NCBI RefSeq assembly: GCF_016862435.1
Contig: NZ_BOMY01000010.1
Span: 1-64,000 of the forward strand
Direction of reading: 5' to 3'
Length of the DNA: 64,000 nucleotides
Source: Paractinoplanes tereljensis
GTDB lineage: Bacteria; Actinomycetota; Actinomycetes; Mycobacteriales; Micromonosporaceae
Part shown: positions 36,562 through 45,203 of the stretch, piece after piece
How the letters are laid out: every line of letters starts with the position of its first letter
How positions within the stretch are numbered: the first letter of the stretch is position 1
Translations under genes and position numbers: made by a program
The notes under the pieces: model-generated
The model's input: only the letters and a program-made list of their open reading frames with translations
Told to the model about the DNA's origin: nothing
Database searches by the model: none

Positions 36562-37965
36562 ATGGCGTTGCATTCCGGTAAGTGGCCACCTGAGCAGCCT
36601 GGACCGCGGGGCGGCAACCCCTTCGTGACAGTTGCCAACCCAGCCGTCGCGCAGCAGGTCGCACCCCCGCTGCACGCGCTCGCCGAGGCCCCGGTCCCGG
36701 CCGACACCGCCTGGCAGCTCGTGCACGACGAACTGATGCTCGACGGCCGGTCCCGGTTGAACCTCGCCACGTTCGTCACTACCTGGATGGAACCTCAGGC
36801 CGGCCTTCTGATGGCCGAATGCGTCGACAAGAACATGATCGACAAGGACGAGTACCCGCAGACCGCCGAATTCGAGCGCCGCTGTGTCAACATCCTGGCC
36901 GACCTGTGGCAGGCCCCCGACCCGGCCGACGTGATCGGTTGCTCCACGACCGGCTCCAGCGAGGCGGCGATGCTTGCCGGGATGGCGCTGAAACGCCGGT
37001 GGGCGGCCCGGCAACCGGCGGGATCGACGGCCCGGCCGAATCTGGTCATGGGGATCAACGTGCAGGTCTGCTGGGAGAAGTTCTGCAACTACTGGGAGGT
37101 CGAACCCCGGGTGGTGCCGGTCGACGGCGACCGGCTGCAGCTGGGCGCCGACGAGGCAGCCGCGCTCTGCGACGAGAACACCATCGGCGTCGTCGCCGTC
37201 CTCGGCTCCACCTACGACGGCAGCTACGAGCCCGTCGCGGAGATCGCCGCCGCCCTGGACAAGCTGCAGCAGCGCACCGGCTGGGATGTCCCCGTGCACG
37301 TCGACGGCGCCTCCGGGGCGATGATCGCCCCGTTCCTCGACCCCGGCCTCGTCTGGGACTTCCAGCTGGATCGGGTCGCGTCGATCAACACCTCCGGCCA
37401 CAAGTACGGCCTCGTCTACCCCGGTGTCGGCTGGGTTCTGTGGCGTTCACGTGCCAACCTGCCGGAAGAACTGATCTTCAACGTGAGCTATCTCGGCGGT
37501 GAGATGCCGACCTTCGCCTTGAACTTCTCCCGCCCCGGCGCCGAGGTCGTCGCCCAGTACTACACGTTCTTCCGGCTCGGCCGGGCCGGCTTCCGCGCCG
37601 TCCAGCAGGCCTCCCGGGACATCGCCGTGCACCTGGCGAGCGAGATCGAGGCGATGGGCGCCTTCCGGCTCATCAGCCGCGGCGACCACGTGCCCGCGTT
37701 CGCCTTCACCACCAGCGCGGACGTCACCGCGTTCGACGTTTTCGACGTCTCCCGGCGCCTACGGGAACGCGGCTGGCTGGTGCCGGCCTACACCTTTCCC
37801 GCCAACCGTACGGACCTGAGCGTCCTGCGTATCGTGGTCCGCAACGGATTCACCCGGGACCTGGCCGACCTACTGCTGGCCGACCTACGCCGTCTCCTGC
37901 CCGAACTGCTGGCGCAGCCGGGGCCGCTGTCGGCGGTCTCCGGGGCGGCCGGCTTCCACCACTGA
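36562..37965 (+). CDS. gadB: Glutamate decarboxylase
   Basis: A 467-residue PLP enzyme that converts glutamate to GABA with proton consumption. The PLP lysine lies in NTSGHKYGLVYPGVGW, with STTGSSEAAMLAGMALKRRW for cofactor phosphate binding and VHVDGASGAMIAPF with the conserved Asp. Length and motifs match bacterial GAD. GGCGGAG precedes the ATG. No glutamate/GABA antiporter is in the window, so the role may be pH homeostasis or carbon shunt rather than classic acid resistance. It overlaps the end of a convergent pseudogene. Confidence 0.93.
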   Translation: MALHSGKWPPEQPGPRGGNPFVTVANPAVAQQVAPPLHALAEAPVPADTAWQLVHDELMLDGRSRLNLATFVTTWMEPQAGLLMAECVDKNMIDKDEYPQTAEFERRCVNILADLWQAPDPADVIGCSTTGSSEAAMLAGMALKRRWAARQPAGSTARPNLVMGINVQVCWEKFCNYWEVEPRVVPVDGDRLQLGADEAAALCDENTIGVVAVLGSTYDGSYEPVAEIAAALDKLQQRTGWDVPVHVDGASGAMIAPFLDPGLVWDFQLDRVASINTSGHKYGLVYPGVGWVLWRSRANLPEELIFNVSYLGGEMPTFALNFSRPGAEVVAQYYTFFRLGRAGFRAVQQASRDIAVHLASEIEAMGAFRLISRGDHVPAFAFTTSADVTAFDVFDVSRRLRERGWLVPAYTFPANRTDLSVLRIVVRNGFTRDLADLLLADLRRLLPELLAQPGPLSAVSGAAGFHH

Positions 37966-38769
37966 CCCCGGCTGCTTCCCGGCCGGGCCGACGGTGAGCA
38001 GGTCCAACTCCTGCTGGAGCCGAGCCTGCAGGAACGGCAGGTCAGGGCACCGCAGCGGATCCCCGACGACCGTGAGAACGACCGTGCCCGCGTACGACAG
38101 AACGGCGAACCCGACCGTGACATTGCCGGTGATCGGCGACACCGGCAGGACGTCGATGATCGGCGCGGCGAGGAAGGAGAGGCGAACGTCGGGGCCGCGC
38201 AGGTTGGTGACCATGGTGGTCACCTGGCGCTGCCGGTCGACGAACCACCGGAAGGCGCCCACCCGGGCGAGCAGGCGGAACACCGGGCCGAGCAGCGCGG
38301 CTGAAGTGGCGGGATCCGCCGGCCGGCGGGCGCGGGTAGTGCGGGCGACCGCCGCGAGACGCTGGACCGGATCTCCGGTCACGGCCACCGGGACCGGCAT
38401 CACGCCGACCTGGTTGCCGAGGTGGCCGGCATCGTCGTCGCGGCGTACGGCGACAGCTACGGAGACAACGAACCGGTCGACGGTCTCCCCCCGATGCCGC
38501 AGCACCGTATGCAGGTCACCGCGGTGAGCACGACGTCGTTGACTGTTGCGCCGTGCGAGTGCGCTACCCGCTGGACGGCGCCCAGGTCGGCTCGGGCGCT
38601 GCCGCAGCCGCGGCACTGCCCGGATGCGTTGCCCGATCGCGCGGCGTACCGCATTGAGGGCCGACGCCGAGGCCGCACCCAGGACGAGGACGGCCGCGGC
38701 CTGCATCGGCGAGCCGGGAAGGTCGGAGGCCAGTTGCATCAGGTCGGTCGGACTCGTCCGACCGATCAC
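37885..38769 (-). pseudogene. Wax-ester synthase/DGAT (WS/DGAT) pseudogene
   Basis: The N terminus (SPTDLMQLASDLPGSPMQAA) and C terminus (TNLRGPDVRLSFLAAPII, then GFAVLSYAGTVVLTVVGDP) are those of a WS/DGAT acyltransferase, like mycobacterial Tgs1. The segment with the catalytic HHxxxDG motif is missing, and the conserved HSHGATVNDVVLTAVT block lies in another frame. So the gene has an internal deletion and at least two frameshifts and cannot encode an active enzyme. The family makes storage triacylglycerol in dormancy (family knowledge). Confidence 0.8.
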
Positions 38770-38869
38770 CGGCCGCGGCTGCGCGCAGGTTCCGCCGCTC
38801 GTTGTGCGTACCTCCAGAAGGTGCCTTTCCGAACCCCGTTCGGAGGCTCTTTGTCACGGCCGGCGTTGG

Positions 38870-39100
38870 TCAGCTCATCGGGTTGTGGCCTGGCTCAGTT
38901 CGGCGGCGACGTGCTTCGCCCAGGTGGTGATCTCGGCCCAGGACCAGTGCGTCGTACGACCTCGTGTCACCGACGTCGGCGGCGGGGAGCACCTCGACAA
39001 CGGTGTCGTCGGGCAGGTCGGCCCGGAGAGCCTCGGCGATGTGCGTCGCGAACTGCGTAGTGGATCCGTGTCTGCTTGCTGCGCTGACGAGAATCTTCAC
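38870..39100 (-). pseudogene. Internally deleted flavodoxin-domain gene
   Basis: The N-terminal 55 residues are a flavodoxin start (MKILVSAASRHGSTTQFATH, then SYDALVLG). They are joined out of frame to a typical C-terminal helix (ITTWAKHVAAELSQATTR, ending at 38875). The middle, about 100 residues with the rest of the FMN site, is gone. The GTG start overlaps the upstream SRPBCC stop (GTGA), so this was the fourth gene of the operon beginning at 41077. Confidence 0.75.
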
Positions 39101-39753
39101 GGTCGTCGCTCAACTCTGTTTGAGTGGGTGTGTTGCTCGGCGCGGTCGCGGATGCCGCGCAGCATGCGCTGGCTCATGACGAAGCTGACGACCGTCACCG
39201 GCTCCACAATCAGGCGTGTCCACCATCGCGTGAAGGCGTAACGCTCCCGGACGACCAGGCGGGTCGTGGCCTCCGAGACGGGTGACAGGTCGAAGGTCCA
39301 GGTGAAGTCGTACGGCGCGGTGGCCGCTCCCGGCCAGACCCCGCCCTGCAGGACCAGCGTTCGGGGTGGTTTGACGACCGCAACAGTCAAGGCGACCTCG
39401 GGTGCGAGCCGCACGGTGTCGCCGACGTCGAGGCGCTGCCAGTCAGGGTTGATCTGCAGCGCGCTGTGAATGTCGCAGCCGATGAGGTTTTCCAGGCTGT
39501 CGTAGCTGTAGAAGCCGCCTCGTCCCTGACCGAGTTGGACGATCCAGGGCCACACGTCGTCGATACCGGCGTGGATCGTGATCGCCCGGTCAGCCGTCAG
39601 GTCCGGGTCCGGAACCAGTTCGTCGCCCGGCCGGGGTTCGGTGATCTCAGCTGCGGTCGCGCCCCACCGCAACTGCTGCCTCCTCAAGACCGCAGTTGCG
39701 ACGACGATGGTCATCGACGTGATGAGAGCGACGGCGCGCGATGTCCTGCTCAT
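39097..39753 (-). CDS. SRPBCC-family membrane-anchored protein
   Basis: A 218-residue protein. A short N-terminal hydrophobic stretch (AVALITSMTIVVATAVL) is followed by an SRPBCC (START-like) lipid-binding fold: ITIHAGIDDVWPWIVQLGQG, then GFYSYDSLENLIGCDIH and FTWTFDLSPVSEATTRLVV. The ligand is unknown. The start ATG 39753 overlaps the stop of the upstream USP gene (ATGA), and its own stop overlaps the flavodoxin remnant. This implies translational coupling in a four-gene operon. Confidence 0.8.
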   Translation of the reverse strand: MSRTSRAVALITSMTIVVATAVLRRQQLRWGATAAEITEPRPGDELVPDPDLTADRAITIHAGIDDVWPWIVQLGQGRGGFYSYDSLENLIGCDIHSALQINPDWQRLDVGDTVRLAPEVALTVAVVKPPRTLVLQGGVWPGAATAPYDFTWTFDLSPVSEATTRLVVRERYAFTRWWTRLIVEPVTVVSFVMSQRMLRGIRDRAEQHTHSNRVERRP

Positions 39754-40229
39754 CGTATGGTCGTGGATTTGCCGGCGTCCGGTATGACGATCACCGGGCA
39801 CGGCGCGTGCTGGGTGCAGTGCTGACTGACCGACCCGAGCAGCATGCCGGCGAAAGCACCGTGGCCGCGGCTACCGACGACCAGGAGTTCCGCACCGGCC
39901 GCGGCCTCGAGCAGGACCTGGGCGGCCGGACCGTGAGCGACCTTGATGCGTACGTCGACGGGTTGTGCCGCCGTCCCGACGACCTCCGCGACCGTTTCGG
40001 CGAGGATCTTCTCGGTGATGGCGGCGATGCCGTCGCCGGGAGACGGGAACGGAAGCGCGCCGTAGGAGTATTCGTAGGTCGCCGGCTGCTGCCAGGCGGC
40101 TACTGCCTCGACGGCTGCGCCGGTCAGCCGGGCCTGGGTCAACGCCCAGCCCAATGCGGCCCGGGAGCCTTGCGAGCTGTCGACGCCGACGACGATGTAC
40201 CGGTTCTCGAGATCTGTCTGGGCGGTCAT
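39750..40229 (-). CDS. Universal stress protein, single domain
   Basis: A 159-residue UspA-family protein. It starts RYIVVGVDSSQGSRAALGWA and has the ATP motif GSRGHGAFAGMLLGSVSQH. It is a close paralogue of the protein at 26738-27190. ATG 40229 follows GAGAGG; the upstream DUF4389 gene ends only 2 bases away. Confidence 0.9.
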   Translation of the reverse strand: MTAQTDLENRYIVVGVDSSQGSRAALGWALTQARLTGAAVEAVAAWQQPATYEYSYGALPFPSPGDGIAAITEKILAETVAEVVGTAAQPVDVRIKVAHGPAAQVLLEAAAGAELLVVGSRGHGAFAGMLLGSVSQHCTQHAPCPVIVIPDAGKSTTIR

Positions 40230-40231
40230 GT

Positions 40232-41077
40232 CTACCTCTCGATGGTGTCGGTGCGGGCGGCCATTCCGCCCGCAGTGAGCCCGGTGGCCGCAAGCGGCAT
40301 CGTGCCGCCAGTCGCCAAGGCCACCAACGGCTCGGCGACCGGCCCGTGCGGCTCGGCAACTGTGCTGGTCTGCGGACGATCCGCGTCGCCGGGCTGATGG
40401 GACAGCACATCGACGGGACTGGTCGGGACGGGACTGGGCTCGTCGTCGCCCTGGTCGAGCCGGAACGGCGGGTACTGGTCGGTCAGCAGCATCAGGTAGG
40501 CGATCGCCCGAAGGCTCCACCGGGCGATACCGAGCAGCAGGTCGTACAGGCCGCGGGGATAGCGGCCGGTGAACAGCAGGCTGATCCCGGCGATGAGCAA
40601 ACCGAGGCTGACGGCACCGAGCGGCACCGAAGAACCGGCGCCATCCTGGAACTGCCAGGTGGCGGGGCCGGTCAGCGCGGCAACGAGTAGCAGGTGCGGG
40701 ACGGCGAACAGCCACGCCACCAGCGGCAGCCACCGGGGCAGCCGGGAAGGCGGATCGACCTGCAGCCGGGCCGGGAAGTCGGCGACGTCGGCCAAGGTGA
40801 ACGGCGGGTACCGGTCCGTGCCGAGCGCCTGATAGCCGTAGTAGTTCACGCGCCAGCTCCACCGCAGCACACCCAGATTGAACGCGAAGATCGCCCGCGG
40901 GTAGCGGCCAGTGAACAACACCGCGACATAGGCGACCAAGGTCACCACAACCACAGCGATCCACAATCCGAACAAGATCACGTAGTGCGGCACCAGCAGA
41001 AGCCACTTCACCAGCCACAACCAGCGGCTGAGGCGAGGATCGCGGTAGGCGTGCACCTGAACGGGATAACGATTCAT
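40232..41077 (-). CDS. DUF4389-domain membrane protein
   Basis: A 281-residue membrane protein with two DUF4389 units. Each has paired helices and the motif FTGRYPR (AVLFTGRYPRAIFAFNLGVL and SLLFTGRYPRGLYDLLLGIA), followed by RW-S and a DRYPPF or DQYPPF block. The C-terminal 60 residues are polar and Pro-rich. The function is unknown. ATG 41077 follows CCGGAG. It is the first gene of the operon with USP, SRPBCC and the broken flavodoxin gene. Confidence 0.85.
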   Translation of the reverse strand: MNRYPVQVHAYRDPRLSRWLWLVKWLLLVPHYVILFGLWIAVVVVTLVAYVAVLFTGRYPRAIFAFNLGVLRWSWRVNYYGYQALGTDRYPPFTLADVADFPARLQVDPPSRLPRWLPLVAWLFAVPHLLLVAALTGPATWQFQDGAGSSVPLGAVSLGLLIAGISLLFTGRYPRGLYDLLLGIARWSLRAIAYLMLLTDQYPPFRLDQGDDEPSPVPTSPVDVLSHQPGDADRPQTSTVAEPHGPVAEPLVALATGGTMPLAATGLTAGGMAARTDTIER

Positions 41078-41131
41078 GACATCTCCGGAATCTGTTACCC
41101 CGAGTAGGCACCGCACTACCGGACGCCGATA

Positions 41132-41146
41132 GTGCCGAACGGCCCC
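41132..41146 (-). promoter_or_regulatory. DosR-like site upstream of DUF4389-USP operon
   Basis: The minus strand reads GGGGCCGTTCGGCAC, one base from a symmetric GGGNC-type palindrome. It lies about 60 bases upstream of the operon start, the usual place for an activator site. Confidence 0.45.
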
Positions 41147-41595
41147 TCTCGTGCCAAATCTCGTTCTCCCCGGAGATCGACCGGATCGTGCATGCCGACC
41201 GATCGAGCCAGTTCGATCTTCCTGGGGGTCACCAGAATCCGGCCGTGAGACACCCCTAGAAATGAAGCCGGCGGCACCGGCGCGACACGCGAGTCGGTGA
41301 TGCATCCCGCTAACACCGGCTGCCCTGCAGGGTGTCCCAGGAGACGCAAGCCTTGTCGTACCGGGCCACGGGCTCCTCGCCGCCATCACGGTCAATAATA
41401 GGGTGATCGACGCGAACGGCAGCTACCTGACCTTGGACATGGCCGTCTGGAAGGCGCCCTGAGTCACCGGGAAAGGGCGAGCCCGGGGCACCTCACACCT
41501 GGGCTACTGGCTGCCGTGGGACGCGACCCGACCGAACAAGACCGTCCTCGTCGTGCTGGACGTTGGCGCGAAGGTGCGTCCCGCGTTCACGGAGG
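41147..41595. other. 449-base gap with a repeat and coding scraps
   Basis: No intact gene. Repeat family 2 copy 2 lies at 41273-41312. Plus-strand stretches near 41400-41460 (NNRVIDANGSYLTLDMAVWK, then stop) and 41502-41610 (YWLPWDATRPNKTVLVVLD) read like fragments of real proteins, but I cannot place them in a family. Confidence 0.35.
41273..41312 (+). repeat. Intergenic repeat family 2, copy 2
   Basis: Matches 6361-6400 over about 40 bases (GGCACCGGCGC, ACACGCG, GATGCATCC). The two copies lie near the two ends of the accessory island. Confidence 0.55.
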
Positions 41596-44500
41596 TCATC
41601 GATCAGCCGCACGGGTTACCGGATTCAGGTCGGCGGACAGGGTCTTGAAGTATCGCTGTGCCGACCATGCCGTGCGATCACCGATGACATAGAGGCGGCG
41701 TTTGGCGCGGCTGACGGCGACGTTGAGGAGGTTGGGTCGGCTCGCGGCCCATCGGCGGGCACCGGGCCGGGCCGGGTTGCCGCCCAGGACCAGGATGACC
41801 AAGTCAGCTTGCTTGCCCTGAGCGGTGTGGATGGTGCCTGCGGTCAGGCCCGGATACCGCCGGGCACGAGCGCCGATCTGGCGGGCGATGTCACGGAACG
41901 GCCCGATGACCATCACTTCGGACATGTCGAAGTCGAGGCCGGCGAGCACGCGGAGGATACCGTCCAGCTTGCGGCCCTCGTCCGGGATCCAGTGGCCCTG
42001 CGCGGTGGAGCCGACGACGTCGATCCACTTGGATTCGGGCAGTGTCGGATACCTGGCGTTGAACCGCTCGCGAGCCGCGTCACCGGTGCGATTGATCATG
42101 ATCCCGTCGTACGCGATGGTGTTGACGATGTCGAACATGGGCTGGTCGCATCGCCGGTGCACGATGAGTGGCACGCCGACCCAGATCCGCTCGTCGTCGC
42201 CGGGAAGGTAGGTTCCCCGGGTGGTGAGCCGGTCGGCCAGGTGTTGCACGGAGGTGCGGCTGGTCAGCCACTGCTCATCGACCCCGAGCTCGCCGCGGAT
42301 GGCTTGTTCGGCCCGGAACGGCAGCATGGTGACGGACTCCAGCTGCAAAGGGTCGCCGACCACCACGGCGCGCCGGGTGCGCCACAGCGCCCCGGCGGCG
42401 TTCTGCGGGGTTGCCTGTCCGGCCTCGTCGATCAGCAACCAGCCCAGTGCTTCCCGACCCAGGTGACCGAACAGCCGGTCGTAGGAAGCGAAGGTGGTGG
42501 AGACGACGGGTACGACGAAGAACAGGCTCTGCCAGGCAGCGAGCGCGGCGTTCTCAGGGATGTCGCGCGGGGCATCGCCGCCGACGATGTCCATGGCGGC
42601 CTGCAGGTTACGGCGCAGTTCGATGGCGGCGTGCTGAACGAACACCTTATGCAGGACGAGAGCGGCAAGAAATAACTCGCTGCGGGCGATGTTCCACTCC
42701 GGATCCGTCCAAAGCGCGGCGGGCTCCCGGCGTTCGGGATCGGTCCACCAGGAGTCATCCGGGAAGTACTTACCCAGGGCAGCCGAGAACCTGGCAAGCC
42801 GTTTGTCCGCGGTGCGGAGGCGGCTCTCGGCGGATCGCCAGTCCGACTCGGCGGCGACCAGGTCCTGGGCTGCCGCAGTGACTTCCTGGTCGACGCGGGC
42901 CAAGTCCCGGCGGGCGACCACAAGTGGTTCGTGGATGACCTCTGGAGTCGGCACCCCCTCGGCCAGCAGGCGCGTCTCGGCGGCCAGCTCACGCTCGGCA
43001 TCCGCGGCAGCCTGCCGGGACACGTCCACCTCCTGCTGGACCGCGTTCAGTCCGGCCTGCGCCACGCCCATCTCGTGCCGGGCGGCGGTGACCTGAGTGC
43101 CCAGCCACGTGTCCTGGCGTAGCCATTGCCGATTCGCCGCGCCGAGGGTCCGCAGAAACGCCCACCACCCCGGCCTGGATTGCTGGTGCGCGGCGTGGGC
43201 CTGCCATCGTCGGCTCAGCTCGGACTCCCAGGCTTGCAGGGACCGCCCGGCGTTGGCCAATCTGCCGCTGATGATTCGCTCGGCTTCGGTGCTGCGTTCG
43301 TCGGCGATCTGCTCGGCGTCGTGCCTGCGGCGCCATGCGATCCGCTCAGCTTCAAGTTTGCGATCATGCGCGATCTGCTCAGCCTCCGCGCATCGTTCGC
43401 GCTCGACGCGGACCGCGAGGTCACGTTGCCCGCGAGCGGTCTCCACCCTGGCCGCGGCGACCGGCACCCCCTTGGCCAGGCGGCCGACTTCCCGCTGCAA
43501 CACGGCCCGTTCCTCGACCGCACGGTAGGCATCGGACCGCTCGCGGCGGATGGCTTCCACTCGGGCGTCGGCGGCGCGGAAATCGCTCACGGCCAGGGAC
43601 CACGGTCGCTCCGGCGTGCTCTGTTCATAGCCCTTGAGCAAGGACAGAAGCCCGGACCACGCTTGATCGTCGGGCTCGTCAGAGGTGTGGTACCAGAACG
43701 CGTTGACGAACCGGCCGCGGTTGGTCTTGTTACCCAACCGGGCTGCCACCAGCGCCCAAGCTTCGGGTGGCGTCGGCGCAGCGCCCGCTCCGGGTGTCTC
43801 GCCGTCCGGCTCGGATGCCAGCAACGCGCCGGCGACCGCGGGAAAGTAGTCCACCTTGGCGGCCTGCTCGCGCCAGCACTCGGCGATCGCGGCCGCGGCC
43901 GGAATCTCGTCGGTGACATTCTGCACCGCGCCGTTGTTCGACGAAGCGACCACGACCTCGAAGCCGACGAGGTCCGGGCGCCAGGTGCTGACGACACGGT
44001 TGTACTGGCCGGTCTTCCAGCGCAGCTGCCGACCCGTGAACGCCTTCCGCGGCTCGGACAGCAGGGCCAGCTGTTTGGCCCGTTGCACCACGAGCGCGGC
44101 GACGAGGTCACGCAACATCGTGGTCTTGCCCGTCCCGGGCGGCCCGTTCACACCCATGATTCCCGCGTCGGCGAGACCCAGAGCACTGTTCACCGCCAGT
44201 TGCTGACTCAGCGCCAGTGCATGTTCCGGGTCGGTGGGCCACCGGCCGGCCGGCACGGTGTCCGGGGCGGTCTCCGCCAATACCCGATCGAGTCGATCAC
44301 GCACGTCGATGCGCCCGCCGGCCGGGATCTCAGCCTCGGGACGTAGATAGTCGCGCAGCGCCGTGCCGAGGTTCCCTTTCGCGGCCTGCTCCGCGACCAG
44401 GGCGAGGTCGCGCACGATGAAGCTGTTGAGAAACTCGTGGCCGGTCACGTTGTCGGCGGAGCGACGGGCCACCTTCTGGCTGCTGATGCGTATTTCCACG

Positions 44501-45105
44501 CACGACAGGGCGGCGCCGGCACCTGCCGCCGCGACTGCCACGGCAAGACAAGCCAGCAGAGCGTCACCGTCGAGTACGCGTGGAGTCCGATCCTCGCCGT
44601 CGTCCCGCGGACCCTCTGCGGCGCTGGTGACCACCTCGCGCCACACCGCACTGAACGCCGCCGAAGCATCGCGGAACCGAGACACCCAGTCCGCCCCGGG
44701 CCCCTCGGTCAGTACCTGACCGGTGGCCCAGGCGCAGCTGGAAAGTACCTCGGCGCCCGGGACTGCACACCCGTTCTCTCCGACGACGAACGCGGCGAAG
44801 GCGCTCTCCCCGCCTGGGCGTTCGTCGTAGCTTTCCGGGTCCGGCTTCAGCACCGTTGAAATCGCATCAAATACTTCGTCGAGGGGGTAGATCCCAAGGT
44901 AGACGACGTGCCGCCAAGCCTGGTTCGGCCGCAGAGTGTGCCGGGCCAGTTCGTGACCGGGCTCCCACGGCAGTGGCCGGCCGGGACGGACGGCGAATAC
45001 TCGACGCTCCTGATCGACCTTCTCCACCCGTTGCGGGCTGAACATCTCCACGGCTTGCCAGAACTCGAGCACCTGCGACCGTCTCGCGTCCGCCTGCCGC
45101 GCCAA
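41596..45105 (-). CDS. SF1 helicase (DNA2/NAM7/UPF1-like) with coiled-coil insert
   Basis: A 1169-residue protein. After about 300 N-terminal residues of unknown fold comes Walker A GPPGTGKTT (321-329). A long insertion with heptad-like, Glu/Arg-rich helices (about 505-620 and 670-775, e.g. EAEQIAHDRKLEAERIAWRR) splits the helicase core. Walker B is LLIDEAGQA (891-899), motif III is GDPLQL (917-922), and motifs V-VI are GTIHTAQGKQAD and NVAVSRAKRRL. This layout is seen in large helicases of bacterial conflict loci, but no partner nuclease is adjacent, so a defence role is only suggested. It may instead act in RNA or DNA repair. Confidence 0.85.
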   Translation of the reverse strand: MARQADARRSQVLEFWQAVEMFSPQRVEKVDQERRVFAVRPGRPLPWEPGHELARHTLRPNQAWRHVVYLGIYPLDEVFDAISTVLKPDPESYDERPGGESAFAAFVVGENGCAVPGAEVLSSCAWATGQVLTEGPGADWVSRFRDASAAFSAVWREVVTSAAEGPRDDGEDRTPRVLDGDALLACLAVAVAAAGAGAALSCVEIRISSQKVARRSADNVTGHEFLNSFIVRDLALVAEQAAKGNLGTALRDYLRPEAEIPAGGRIDVRDRLDRVLAETAPDTVPAGRWPTDPEHALALSQQLAVNSALGLADAGIMGVNGPPGTGKTTMLRDLVAALVVQRAKQLALLSEPRKAFTGRQLRWKTGQYNRVVSTWRPDLVGFEVVVASSNNGAVQNVTDEIPAAAAIAECWREQAAKVDYFPAVAGALLASEPDGETPGAGAAPTPPEAWALVAARLGNKTNRGRFVNAFWYHTSDEPDDQAWSGLLSLLKGYEQSTPERPWSLAVSDFRAADARVEAIRRERSDAYRAVEERAVLQREVGRLAKGVPVAAARVETARGQRDLAVRVERERCAEAEQIAHDRKLEAERIAWRRRHDAEQIADERSTEAERIISGRLANAGRSLQAWESELSRRWQAHAAHQQSRPGWWAFLRTLGAANRQWLRQDTWLGTQVTAARHEMGVAQAGLNAVQQEVDVSRQAAADAERELAAETRLLAEGVPTPEVIHEPLVVARRDLARVDQEVTAAAQDLVAAESDWRSAESRLRTADKRLARFSAALGKYFPDDSWWTDPERREPAALWTDPEWNIARSELFLAALVLHKVFVQHAAIELRRNLQAAMDIVGGDAPRDIPENAALAAWQSLFFVVPVVSTTFASYDRLFGHLGREALGWLLIDEAGQATPQNAAGALWRTRRAVVVGDPLQLESVTMLPFRAEQAIRGELGVDEQWLTSRTSVQHLADRLTTRGTYLPGDDERIWVGVPLIVHRRCDQPMFDIVNTIAYDGIMINRTGDAARERFNARYPTLPESKWIDVVGSTAQGHWIPDEGRKLDGILRVLAGLDFDMSEVMVIGPFRDIARQIGARARRYPGLTAGTIHTAQGKQADLVILVLGGNPARPGARRWAASRPNLLNVAVSRAKRRLYVIGDRTAWSAQRYFKTLSADLNPVTRAADR

Positions 45106-45203
45106 CTCTGACTCCGATCAATCAGGCGTCGTTCGAAGGCTACCGATCGTAGCGTGGCGGCCAGCTACGAGCTTCGATTTACGTCATGTCCTGGTGTCAC
45201 GTC

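Noticed and set aside
40721..40743. Possible fifth copy of the CAGCCACCGGGG repeat
   Set aside because: It is inside the DUF4389 coding sequence (PRWLPL), and similarity stops after the core.
6171..45105. Integrative element using tRNA-Gly as attachment site
   Set aside because: No integrase and no second copy of the tRNA 3' end were found. The position alone is not enough.
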